The notes beneath the pieces are model-generated. The model was not told where the DNA came from. It searched no databases and was given only the letters and a program-made list of their open reading frames with translations. Source: Thiotrichaceae bacterium (lineage in GTDB: Bacteria; Pseudomonadota; Gammaproteobacteria; Beggiatoales; Beggiatoaceae). From it: a stretch of 64,000 nucleotides of DNA. The DNA lies in contig JAABRD010000019.1 in the NCBI GenBank assembly GCA_011391085.1, positions 30,894-94,893 of the forward strand. Reading direction: 5' to 3'. This document shows positions 37,873-47,101 of the stretch, in pieces. Every line of letters begins with the position of its first letter. Positions within the stretch are counted from its first letter, which is position 1. Both the position numbers and the translations under genes were made by a program.

Positions 37873-38132
37873 CCCAGGTCGCGTTGCTGTGCTTGTATAC
37901 GTAATCTCTGCGCATAACTCAAACTGTCTTCAATGTCTTCACGGTCAACCCACATTCCCACTAAGTCAGAAGCCAACAAATCTTGGGCAGTCATCAAGCG
38001 TTTCGTCGGTGGTGTTGGCGACCACCTCGCAGTTTTCTTAAATTCCAAAAATTTCAGAAACTGCAACACTTCTAAAGATTCTGGTGCGGACAGTTGTTGG
38101 AGATGTTGGTAAATTTTGTTTGTAATAGTCAT
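37869..38132 (-). CDS. DUF2281-type antitoxin paired with the truncated PIN toxin
   Basis: An 87-residue protein beginning MTITNKIYQHLQQL and containing LEVLQFLKFLEFKKTARW, the helical signature of small DUF2281-type antitoxins that accompany VapC toxins. The C-terminal half (TAQDLLASDLVGMWVDREDI, then SLSYAQRLR) is a typical toxin-wrapping tail. Its TGA overlaps the GTG/ATG of the PIN gene, the normal coupled arrangement. No clear ribosome binding site is seen upstream. It appears intact although its toxin is truncated. Confidence 0.75.
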   Translation of the reverse strand: MTITNKIYQHLQQLSAPESLEVLQFLKFLEFKKTARWSPTPPTKRLMTAQDLLASDLVGMWVDREDIEDSLSYAQRLRIQAQQRDLG

Positions 38133-38234
38133 TCGTGAAAGTTCTCCGTGAAAGTGATTAACGCTGGACTTTCGACCTTAGTTGAAAACCTCGTCGTTCC
38201 TAAATGGTGCGTGAGATGCACCCTACCCACTGCG

Positions 38235-38308
38235 CTTAACTTAATGGCATTGAGGCTAAAGCCTCCACCGGCTAAAGCCTCCACTCCACCGGCTAAAGCC
38301 TCCACTCC
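38235..38308. repeat. Tandem 'ggctaaagcctcca' repeats and a 'ttaatggcattg' end
   Basis: cttaacttaatggcattg (38235-38252) is the right end of the element at 35218/54977. It is followed by aggctaaagcctccaccgg and two direct copies of ctaaagcctccactccaccg-type sequence. It looks like a collapsed nested element downstream of receptor 2. 38190-38225 also holds a gtgcgtgagatgcaccctac fragment. Confidence 0.65.
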
Positions 38309-38339
38309 AGATTTGCTATTAGGTGGTGAACCGTTGCCT

Positions 38340-40457
38340 CTACCAAGACGGGAACCGATACCTCATTTCTCCCCAGACACTTCTCCCAGCCAAGGGTAAG
38401 TCGCCTGGAATCACCGAATCAAAAGGTTCTCTGGCATCCGTGTCAAACAGATTGTGTATCGACACTCCCACTTCCCAAGGTTGCGACTGCGGGCGATAAC
38501 GCAACGTCATATCTGCCGTGGTGTAATTGGAGACAGCAGGACGTTTATCGCCAACTGGGCGATGCCGCTTGCCAGTCCAATTGGCTTGCAGGTCTAAGTT
38601 CCAGTCTGGGAGAAATTCCCAAGTGGTGCGCAAATACCCTTGGTGACGAGGTGCGTTAGGAACGAGTTGGTCATTTTGATCAACGGTCGTTTGAAAATCA
38701 TAATGACCTTGCCATTTTAAATGGTCACGGAACCGCCAATTGGTTTCCAAACTTAAACCATAGCCAGTCTTTTCGCCTTTATTCTGCGATTGAAATCGGC
38801 CCGACAAGGTCGGTTGAGGAGAAATGGCATCCGTTATTCTGGAGTAGAACAGGTTACCTTGCCATTGTATCTTGGAAGTTGGCCGGTGATCGATGACCAG
38901 TTCCACCGTTTGAATCGTTTCGGGTTTTAAATCCAGGTTACCTATTCTAGTCACCGTAGCCGCATAGAGTTCATCATACGTAGGCGGACGAAACGCTTTG
39001 CCATACAACAGTTTGGTAATCAGTTGTGGTGACGCTTGCCAAACCAGTCCCAGATTGGGGTTTATCGTGTTCCCAAAATCTGAATAATTATAGTACCGTA
39101 ATCCTGCCGTCAATTCCCACTGCGTATTGAAGGTCCACGCATCTTGTAAAAACAGACGCCAACTCTGGCGGATTTTCTCAGGTAAAAAAGCATCTGGGGT
39201 ATCTGATAAGTCCACTAACTTACCCCACCACTGGTTAGTTTTGACATCAAAGTTCCTGGCTAATTCTATGTCAGACAGGTCGGCATTGACATATCCAGTT
39301 TCCAAACGTACTACATGGTTAGGCAAACCTGTGTAAAATGTCGAGAGACTGAAGCGCCAATGTTGTTCGATGGCTTGGGCTTGGGATTGTGTACCTTCTG
39401 GGAAAGCCCCTCCATTACTGCCTGGTGGTAACAATATCGAAGGAGTTTCGCTACCCCACAGATTTCTAAAATAACTGACTTGGGCGGTGACGTCCAGATG
39501 CGGCGTCCAGTGCGGTTGTTGATAAGTCAAGTCGGTATTCAGTCGTTGACTGCGAAACAGACCGAGAGGGTCTAAAGCCGAAAAAATTCCTGCCCCCGTG
39601 CCTATCTGCCGTCGTTCTTGCAAGCCCGCCCGCCAACGCCAATCACCTGTGGCTACGTCTAATCGCGCTTCATAGCTACGATGTGGGACATTCACAAACC
39701 CTGGTGCTAAAGAAACCTGGGTACCGAATTTTTTATCCAACGGCGTTTGACGGTCTGTCGTAATAATTTCACGGTGGCCATTGGTATCTTGGTATTCTAG
39801 GGTAGTAGCAACCTCCACCCCGTGATAGCGACCTCCGTGTAATAGCCACGCCTCCAAAGTATTAAAGCTACCTGTCGTTATACCCGCCTCTGTGCCTTTA
39901 ATATCATTGGCGTTCTTGGTGACGATATTAATCGCCCCAACAAAAGCATCGGCATGGACGACGGCCCCTGAACCGCGGATGACTTCAATTCGGGCAATGG
40001 CATTGACGGGCATTCCTCCCCACATGCGGCTTTTATCACCGTACTGCACCAGATTAATCGGGATATTGTTGATTAAGACCAACACGCTAGGATTATCAGC
40101 CGTGGAGTAGTAGTTACCTCTGAGGAGATAAAGTGGACTGTAAGCCAGACCTGACCGTATGACATGTAATTCTGGGACGGTTTGTAACACGTCGTCCAAA
40201 TCTTTGGCCCCCATCTTCGCAATGTCGTCAGCGGTAATGACGGTGACGATGGCAGGTGCCTTTGACACGGTCTGTTTACTGCCGGTCGTAGCACTGACGA
40301 TTTTGACTTTGATTAATTCCTCGATGGATAAATCTAAAAGTTCCTCGGTGCTTAACAGCGTGTCAGCCGCGTCTTCCGCCTGACTTGGCAAACAGAGCAC
40401 AGTAGTTGAGAAGAACGCGGCGTATAATGTTCGAGTCAATATAGAAGAATATTTCAT
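38340..40457 (-). CDS. TonB-dependent outer-membrane receptor 2
   Basis: A 705-residue outer-membrane receptor. A signal peptide (about 1-27) is followed by LLDLSIEELIKVKIVSATTG, a plug domain (about 55-170; VITADDIAKMGAKDLDDVLQ, LLRGNYYSTADNPSVLVLIN, ARIEVIRGSGAVVHADAFVG) and a barrel ending in an aromatic-rich strand (RYRFPSW). It has the same N-terminal layout as the receptor at 7142 but is otherwise only distantly similar. The GLVWQASPQLITKLLYGKAF and FRPPTYDELYA segments are typical of ferri-siderophore or cobalamin receptors, but no ligand can be named. The ATG at 40457 begins the signal peptide. Confidence 0.9.
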   Translation of the reverse strand: MKYSSILTRTLYAAFFSTTVLCLPSQAEDAADTLLSTEELLDLSIEELIKVKIVSATTGSKQTVSKAPAIVTVITADDIAKMGAKDLDDVLQTVPELHVIRSGLAYSPLYLLRGNYYSTADNPSVLVLINNIPINLVQYGDKSRMWGGMPVNAIARIEVIRGSGAVVHADAFVGAINIVTKNANDIKGTEAGITTGSFNTLEAWLLHGGRYHGVEVATTLEYQDTNGHREIITTDRQTPLDKKFGTQVSLAPGFVNVPHRSYEARLDVATGDWRWRAGLQERRQIGTGAGIFSALDPLGLFRSQRLNTDLTYQQPHWTPHLDVTAQVSYFRNLWGSETPSILLPPGSNGGAFPEGTQSQAQAIEQHWRFSLSTFYTGLPNHVVRLETGYVNADLSDIELARNFDVKTNQWWGKLVDLSDTPDAFLPEKIRQSWRLFLQDAWTFNTQWELTAGLRYYNYSDFGNTINPNLGLVWQASPQLITKLLYGKAFRPPTYDELYAATVTRIGNLDLKPETIQTVELVIDHRPTSKIQWQGNLFYSRITDAISPQPTLSGRFQSQNKGEKTGYGLSLETNWRFRDHLKWQGHYDFQTTVDQNDQLVPNAPRHQGYLRTTWEFLPDWNLDLQANWTGKRHRPVGDKRPAVSNYTTADMTLRYRPQSQPWEVGVSIHNLFDTDAREPFDSVIPGDLPLAGRSVWGEMRYRFPSW

Positions 40458-40503
40458 GGTGGTTATTATAGTCAATCATTATGAAGTGCCATTTAGCAGA
40501 ATC

Positions 40504-40621
40504 GATAGTGATGCAATCTGAGTGATAACCCGAAACCTCCGAGGTCTTAAAGACCTCGGAGGTTTGCCAGAACCTAACAATTAGCCAGTGCCTCTGTTAT
40601 CACCCACATTGCATCACTACC
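40504..40621. mobile_element. MITE-like element, 'gtagtgatgcaat' ends
   Basis: Ends gatagtgatgcaatctgagt and gcatcactacc. The interior holds a palindrome, aacctccgaggtcttaaaga and its complement (40532-40563), found elsewhere as an independent repeat. The flanks gcagaatc and gtcgaatc agree at six of eight positions. It lies upstream of receptor 2. Confidence 0.7.
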
Positions 40622-40697
40622 GTCGAATCAATGGATAAGTTGGTCAATCATGGTTAATGTACCTATCCTAAAAATAGAGAATCGAAAATAGCCGGGT

Positions 40698-40775
40698 GGA
40701 CTAGAGGCTTTAGCCGGGTGGACTAGAGGCTTTAGCCGGTGACGTGCCACGATTTCCGGCTAAAGCCTCTAGTCC
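40698..40775. repeat. 'ggactagaggctttagccgg' palindrome with a duplicated left arm
   Basis: The left arm ggactagaggctttagccgg occurs twice in tandem (40698 and 40720), then tgacgtgccacgat and a single right arm. The 40720-40775 part nearly equals 35117-35172. Confidence 0.75.
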
Positions 40776-40826
40776 GGTTATCCATTTTCCATTTTCCATT
40801 ATCAAATTATATAGTATAATCCAACC

Positions 40827-41390
40827 ATGCAAAAAGTTCAATCCCTCCCGCCGGCTATCAGAACCGCCTATCAACAACATGGTGTCACCTCTTTCTATCA
40901 ACAATTTGGCAAACAATATCGTAATCCCCATGAATCCGCCATTGGCAAAATCATTCAAGTCCTTTCTACTACCTGTCAACTAGACTTGACGAATGTGTTA
41001 GACCTAGCCTGTGGCAGTGGGGAAGTGACTCTCGCGTTAAAAAAATTGGGATATACCAATGTGATTGGCATGGATCCATATACTTTTGAGGCTTATCGGG
41101 AACGCACTGGCAAAGTGGCGGAAAAATATTCTTTTGAACAAATTGAAAATGGTATATTGGCGGACCATCACTATACCATAATTATTTGCAGTTTTGCTTT
41201 ACACCTAGTTGACATTTCACGCCTACCTAAGTTATTATATCAACTCAGTCGAATGGCCCCCTCATTATTGGTTATCACGCCCCATAAAAGGCCCGAAATC
41301 AAACCTACTTGGGGATGGACTTTATTAGAGGAAGTGGTGATTGAACGAGTGAGGGGAAGACTTTACCAGTCTTTCCATTCTGGGTGGTGA
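40827..41390 (+). CDS. Small SAM-dependent methyltransferase
   Basis: A 187-residue class I methyltransferase. Motif I is VLDLACGSGEVTLAL (about 57-71), the acidic motif II region is NVIGMDPYTFEAY, and the post-I strand is TIIICSFALHLVD (about 117-129). The substrate is not evident; the family includes small-molecule and tRNA methylases. The stop codon TGA (41388-41390) lies inside the left end of the repeat element at 41383, so the native C terminus may have been changed by that insertion. The start ATG follows an AT-rich stretch with no clear ribosome binding site. Confidence 0.75.
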   Translation: MQKVQSLPPAIRTAYQQHGVTSFYQQFGKQYRNPHESAIGKIIQVLSTTCQLDLTNVLDLACGSGEVTLALKKLGYTNVIGMDPYTFEAYRERTGKVAEKYSFEQIENGILADHHYTIIICSFALHLVDISRLPKLLYQLSRMAPSLLVITPHKRPEIKPTWGWTLLEEVVIERVRGRLYQSFHSGW

Positions 41391-41547
41391 GGCAATATGG
41401 GTGAAAGGTCTGAACTCTGATTAGAATGATTTTCAGATGGACTATGATTGGTCAAGCCTCCTTTCATAGCCCTCATTTAATCATTTCAATCAGAGTTCCA
41501 GACCTAAGAGAAACCGCACGATATTTCACCCAGATTGCATCACTACC
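41383..41547. mobile_element. MITE-like element, degenerate 'ggtagtgatgcaat' ends
   Basis: The right end (atatttcacccagattgcat, then cactacc) is well kept; the left (ggtggtgaggcaatatgggt) has three changes. The interior includes ggtctgaactctgatt and aatcagagttccagacc arms. The flanks cattc (left) and cattc (right) suggest a short target duplication. It overlaps the last eight bases of the methyltransferase gene. Confidence 0.6.
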
Positions 41548-41598
41548 TCATTCGGAAAATTCTTAAATGTCTTTCAATTCTGATTTAGACAAAAAAAT

Positions 41599-41627
41599 TT
41601 GCCATCCAAACCTCAATCTGGTAAAAT
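41599..41627 (+). promoter_or_regulatory. Likely sigma-70 promoter of gyrB
   Basis: TTGCCA (41599-41604) and TAAAAT (41622-41627) with a 17-bp spacer, 35 bp before the gyrB ATG. The ribosome binding site aggaga lies eight bases before that ATG. Confidence 0.55.
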
Positions 41628-41653
41628 CACCTCATCTTACAAAACGACTTTAG

Positions 41654-44077
<2,424 letters not shown>

Positions 44078-44082
44078 TAGGT

Positions 44083-44116
44083 GAATTTGACAACTTTCAA
44101 AAAAGTTGTCAAATTT
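44083..44116. terminator. Likely terminator hairpin after gyrB ('gaatttgacaac' palindrome)
   Basis: aatttgacaacttt and aaagttgtcaaatt arms begin six bases after the gyrB stop and are followed by ttattt. It is the fourth copy of the palindrome first seen at 401. The position and trailing T residues favour a terminator role. Confidence 0.6.
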
Positions 44117-44129
44117 ATTTCGAAGGGTC

Positions 44130-44157
44130 TTGACAACCAAAAAATCAATGGTAAAAT
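44130..44157 (+). promoter_or_regulatory. Likely sigma-70 promoter for the 44229-45979 operon
   Basis: TTGACA (44130-44135) and TAAAAT (44152-44157) with a 16-bp spacer, 72 bp before the first ATG. Confidence 0.55.
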
Positions 44158-44228
44158 AAAAATGATGGTGTCAAAAATAGGACGCCTGAATCTACATCTA
44201 ACCCACTTTCTTAAAAAGGATACGTGAC

Positions 44229-44966
44229 ATGAGTGACAGAGACAAATTCGTCGTTCTCGGCTTGTTTTTTATCTTTCTGATTAGCTTCTTTGTGCTATTC
44301 ATTCTGTTTGGTCATGAACCAGATAGCAAGTTATTCCAGTACATGTTTTTGATTGCGGCGTTGACGATGGCCTTTACCGGCTTTTTGGGTGCCACTGGAA
44401 CTTTTACCACTCAAGGCCAAACCTTGGGCGGCGGTGCCGCTATTTTTCTCGTCATGGTTGTCGCCGTGGTGGGACTCAAACCGTATTTTGCCACGGATAA
44501 CTACATGTTGGAGATTGTAGAGATTGCCAAATCAAAATCAAATTCGACTGAGGACTTATCTACGGAAGTTGCCGTGAAACGAGTCGAGGACGCTTTTGAG
44601 AAAATACAAGAGATGCGACACCTTCTGAAAATGGATTCCGCAGAACCCCTGGAGGCAATGATTCCTCGTCTGAAAGCATCCCTCTCCAAGACTTGTTCAG
44701 GCCGAGAAACGCTAACCATGGTGATTCGTTCCTTGGAAGCCCCCCACAAAATTTTCCAAACCTCGGATGGCAAATTCAAGGGGTACTTGGGCAACAACAA
44801 GCTAGTTGAAACCAAGGAAGGTAAATATGAATTTCCGATGGCGGAATTACAGAGAGAAATGATATTCATGGAAAAACTTTCCAAGAACATCAAACTGGAC
44901 AATGTGATCTTGGAATACCACGATGACATTCCCGAATTGCAATTGTATGTCAAAGAGGAGAAATAA
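44229..44966 (+). CDS. Unknown inner-membrane protein with three N-terminal helices
   Basis: A 245-residue protein. Three membrane helices occupy about 7-27, 37-57 and 69-87. The remaining 155 residues are soluble, starting with a coiled-coil-like helix (VKRVEDAFEKIQEMRHLL) and ending in a mixed region (ELQREMIFMEKLSKNIKLDN). I do not recognise the family. An aagga stands 11 bases before the ATG. The next gene begins two bases after its stop, so the two form an operon with their own promoter. Membrane plus periplasmic partner suggests an envelope function, but nothing more can be said. Confidence 0.7.
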   Translation: MSDRDKFVVLGLFFIFLISFFVLFILFGHEPDSKLFQYMFLIAALTMAFTGFLGATGTFTTQGQTLGGGAAIFLVMVVAVVGLKPYFATDNYMLEIVEIAKSKSNSTEDLSTEVAVKRVEDAFEKIQEMRHLLKMDSAEPLEAMIPRLKASLSKTCSGRETLTMVIRSLEAPHKIFQTSDGKFKGYLGNNKLVETKEGKYEFPMAELQREMIFMEKLSKNIKLDNVILEYHDDIPELQLYVKEEK

Positions 44967-44968
44967 CT

Positions 44969-45979
44969 ATGCCTAGATTTTACTACACACGACCACTTCT
45001 GGCTTTGCTACTGTTGGGTATCGTTCTCAATGCGTTTGGTCAAGACACTCAGAAACTCGCCCCGTTGTTGAAGGCCCTAGAATCAGCGAGTCCCATTGAC
45101 CGATTCAATGCCCGCATCGAGTTGAAAAAACATCTGGAAAACAACCCTGAAAAAGCTCGTCCGGCCCTGGTTCAGACGTTAATTACCTCCCTGTCTTCAC
45201 GTAGTCCACAGGTCAAAAGCGGTATTTGTGGCGTGTTAAGTTCTCTTAACTTTTTCTGGACCGCAACGAATCAAGAGGCCGCGGAGAAAACCCTGTATGA
45301 GATGTATCAAGCAGAAACGACTTCAGACCTCAAGATGACCATCGATACTGCTTTAATGAGGGCCAAAGGCTTGTACAGTGAGGCTATGGATGAGTTCAAT
45401 AACAACCATGCTAACCAAACCGTGGCGGATAAGTTCAAACGGGTCTATGAAAAATATCCGTTGAGTCAATATGCCTCCCAGGCCCATTTCTTCTTAGGGC
45501 AATATTACCTGCGCATCTATGCGGTTCTCGTGAAACAAGGTTTCAAACCCAAATTGGAAACCTACGTGACCAAATCCAACGCCGTGTTTCAAGAGTTTCT
45601 GGAGAAAACGGCCAACACGGACAACGATTTGATAGCCGATGCCCACTACTTTAGTGCCCTCAATTGGGTGGCACTTAACCAGGTGGAAACAGCCATTGGG
45701 GAGTTGAAACAGATTGAAAACACTGCTTCTGTGGAGGCGGCGGAGAAGGTTTATATTTCTGACTTCTTCTACATGAACATGTCAGTGTTTTTCTCTGGGG
45801 AACCTTCCAAAATCACCGCAGAGCCCCCCATTTCCTTGAGTTTGCAGGAGAAGTTTTTAGATGCGAAAAAGTTGGCGGGATACACTCGCCAATATTTGGA
45901 AACCAATCAGAACCAAAATTTCAAGGAGTCTGCTAACTTGCTGGCATTTGGGAATTATCTCAATCAGTTTAAGGAATAG
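44969..45979 (+). CDS. Unknown periplasmic helical-repeat protein
   Basis: A 336-residue protein with a signal peptide (about 1-24, MPRFYYTRPLLALLLLGIVL then NAFG). Residues 30-115 look like HEAT-type helices (PIDRFNARIELKKHLENNPE, ARPALVQTLITSL), and from about 135 the sequence is TPR-like (YSEAMDEFNNNHANQTVADK, YPLSQYASQAHFFLGQYYL, IADAHYFSALNWVALNQVET). Such helical-repeat proteins bind other proteins. It is the second gene of the operon with 44229, two bases apart. A ggagaa in the end of the first gene supplies the ribosome binding site. Family unknown to me. Confidence 0.7.
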   Translation: MPRFYYTRPLLALLLLGIVLNAFGQDTQKLAPLLKALESASPIDRFNARIELKKHLENNPEKARPALVQTLITSLSSRSPQVKSGICGVLSSLNFFWTATNQEAAEKTLYEMYQAETTSDLKMTIDTALMRAKGLYSEAMDEFNNNHANQTVADKFKRVYEKYPLSQYASQAHFFLGQYYLRIYAVLVKQGFKPKLETYVTKSNAVFQEFLEKTANTDNDLIADAHYFSALNWVALNQVETAIGELKQIENTASVEAAEKVYISDFFYMNMSVFFSGEPSKITAEPPISLSLQEKFLDAKKLAGYTRQYLETNQNQNFKESANLLAFGNYLNQFKE

Positions 45980-45996
45980 GCGCCAAATGTCAAAAA

Positions 45997-46026
45997 AACT
46001 GAGTTTCTTCAAGAAACTCAGTTTCT
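45997..46026. repeat. 'aaactgagtttctt' palindrome
   Basis: aaactgagtttctt and aagaaactcagttt arms with one central base, 17 bases after the stop at 45979. It could act as a weak terminator before mazG. Confidence 0.75.
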
Positions 46027-46062
46027 CAAGGTGTTCTAGTCCAAACTCAACTACCCAATATT

Positions 46063-46845
46063 ATGAACTCCCAACACGAACCCGCCTGTCAATCCTTCCT
46101 CCGTCTCCTTGGCATCATGAACGAATTACGTGAAAAATGCCCGTGGGACAACAAACAAACGCTAGAATCGTTGCGTCACCTCACGATTGAGGAGACTTAT
46201 GAATTATCTGATGCTGTCTTAGAAGGTAATTTGGAGGAGGTGAAAAAAGAACTGGGTGACCTGTTATTGCACATCGTGTTTTATGCCAAAATTGGGTCTG
46301 AAACGAACGCTTTTGACATTGCCGACGTTATCAATACTCTCTGTGACAAAGTGATTGCACGACATCCCCATGTGTTTGGAGACCTGAGTGTAGCCAGTGA
46401 TGCCGAAGTGAAACGCAATTGGGAACGTTTAAAGTTAACCGAAAAAAATGGCAATAAAAGTGTCCTGGCAGGCGTTCCCCAATCCTTGCCCGCATTAATC
46501 AAAGCCTTTCGGATCCAAGAAAAAGCGCATGGTGTGGGATTTGATTGGCAACATAAGGAAGAGGTATGGAAAAAAGTGGTGGAGGAGATAGAGGAGTTTC
46601 AGCAATGTTCTCCTGCGGACCTGGTAGCTATGGAAGGTGAATTTGGTGACTTATTATTTTCACTGGTCAATTATGCCCGCTTTGTCAATCTTGATCCAGA
46701 AACCGCTTTGGAAAAAACCAATCGGAAGTTTATCAAACGTTTCAATTATATAGAGGAATCCGCAAAACGTGCTGGGAAAAATGTGCATGAACTGAGTTTG
46801 GCGGAAATGGATGTGTATTGGGAGGAGGCGAAAAGGAGTCTCTAA
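46063..46845 (+). CDS. mazG: Nucleoside triphosphate pyrophosphohydrolase MazG
   Basis: Hydrolyses NTPs and dNTPs to monophosphates and pyrophosphate; in E. coli it also lowers ppGpp during starvation. The 260 residues contain two MazG domains. The first has CPWDNKQTLESLRHLTIEE and EELGDLLLHIVFYAKI-like metal-binding acidic residues (ETYELSDAV, KKELGDLLLHIV, about 35-75). The second (about 165-235) has KKVVEEIEEFQQ and EGEFGDLLFSLVNYARF. The end GKNVHELSLAEMDVYWEEAK is typical. It stands alone, with repeats at both sides. Confidence 0.95.
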   Translation: MNSQHEPACQSFLRLLGIMNELREKCPWDNKQTLESLRHLTIEETYELSDAVLEGNLEEVKKELGDLLLHIVFYAKIGSETNAFDIADVINTLCDKVIARHPHVFGDLSVASDAEVKRNWERLKLTEKNGNKSVLAGVPQSLPALIKAFRIQEKAHGVGFDWQHKEEVWKKVVEEIEEFQQCSPADLVAMEGEFGDLLFSLVNYARFVNLDPETALEKTNRKFIKRFNYIEESAKRAGKNVHELSLAEMDVYWEEAKRSL

Positions 46846-46883
46846 TGCTATTAAGTAAAGACATCGCAGAAATTCAAGTTAGT

Positions 46884-46974
46884 GTAGGGTGGGCAACGTG
46901 TTTTGGTTGCCCACCTTTTCCCCACACCTACGGTAACGGATTGGTGGGCAACCAAAACACGTTGCCCACCCTAC
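46884..46974. repeat. Perfect 32-bp inverted repeat, 'gtagggtgggcaacg' family
   Basis: Arms at 46884-46915 and 46943-46974 are exact complements over 32 bases (gtagggtgggcaacgtgttt then tggttgcccacc). The loop is 27 bp. Relatives are at 13558-13640 and 60005-60078. The exact arms suggest a recent copy. It lies after mazG. Confidence 0.85.
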
Positions 46975-46979
46975 ATTTA

Positions 46980-47064
46980 CTGAGTTTCTGTGATACCAAA
47001 ACCCTCGCGAAGAAACTCAGTTTCTTTCAGAAACTGAGTTTCTATGGTGCCATTGCGTAAGGTG
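46980..47064. repeat. 85-bp composite 'aaactgagtttctt' repeat, copy 2
   Basis: The same three cores and linkers as at 18496-18580, with about nine base differences and no length change. It is followed directly by the palindrome at 47064-47101. Confidence 0.75.
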
Positions 47065-47101
47065 GACTCCTGATGTTCAAAGCTACGCTTTGGACTCCTG
47101 G
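47064..47101. repeat. 'caaagctacgctttg' palindrome overlapping the kinase 2 stop
   Basis: ggactcctgatgttcaaagc and its near-complement. The minus-strand kinase gene reads into it: its last codons and TAG stop (47083-47085) are repeat sequence. Confidence 0.75.
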
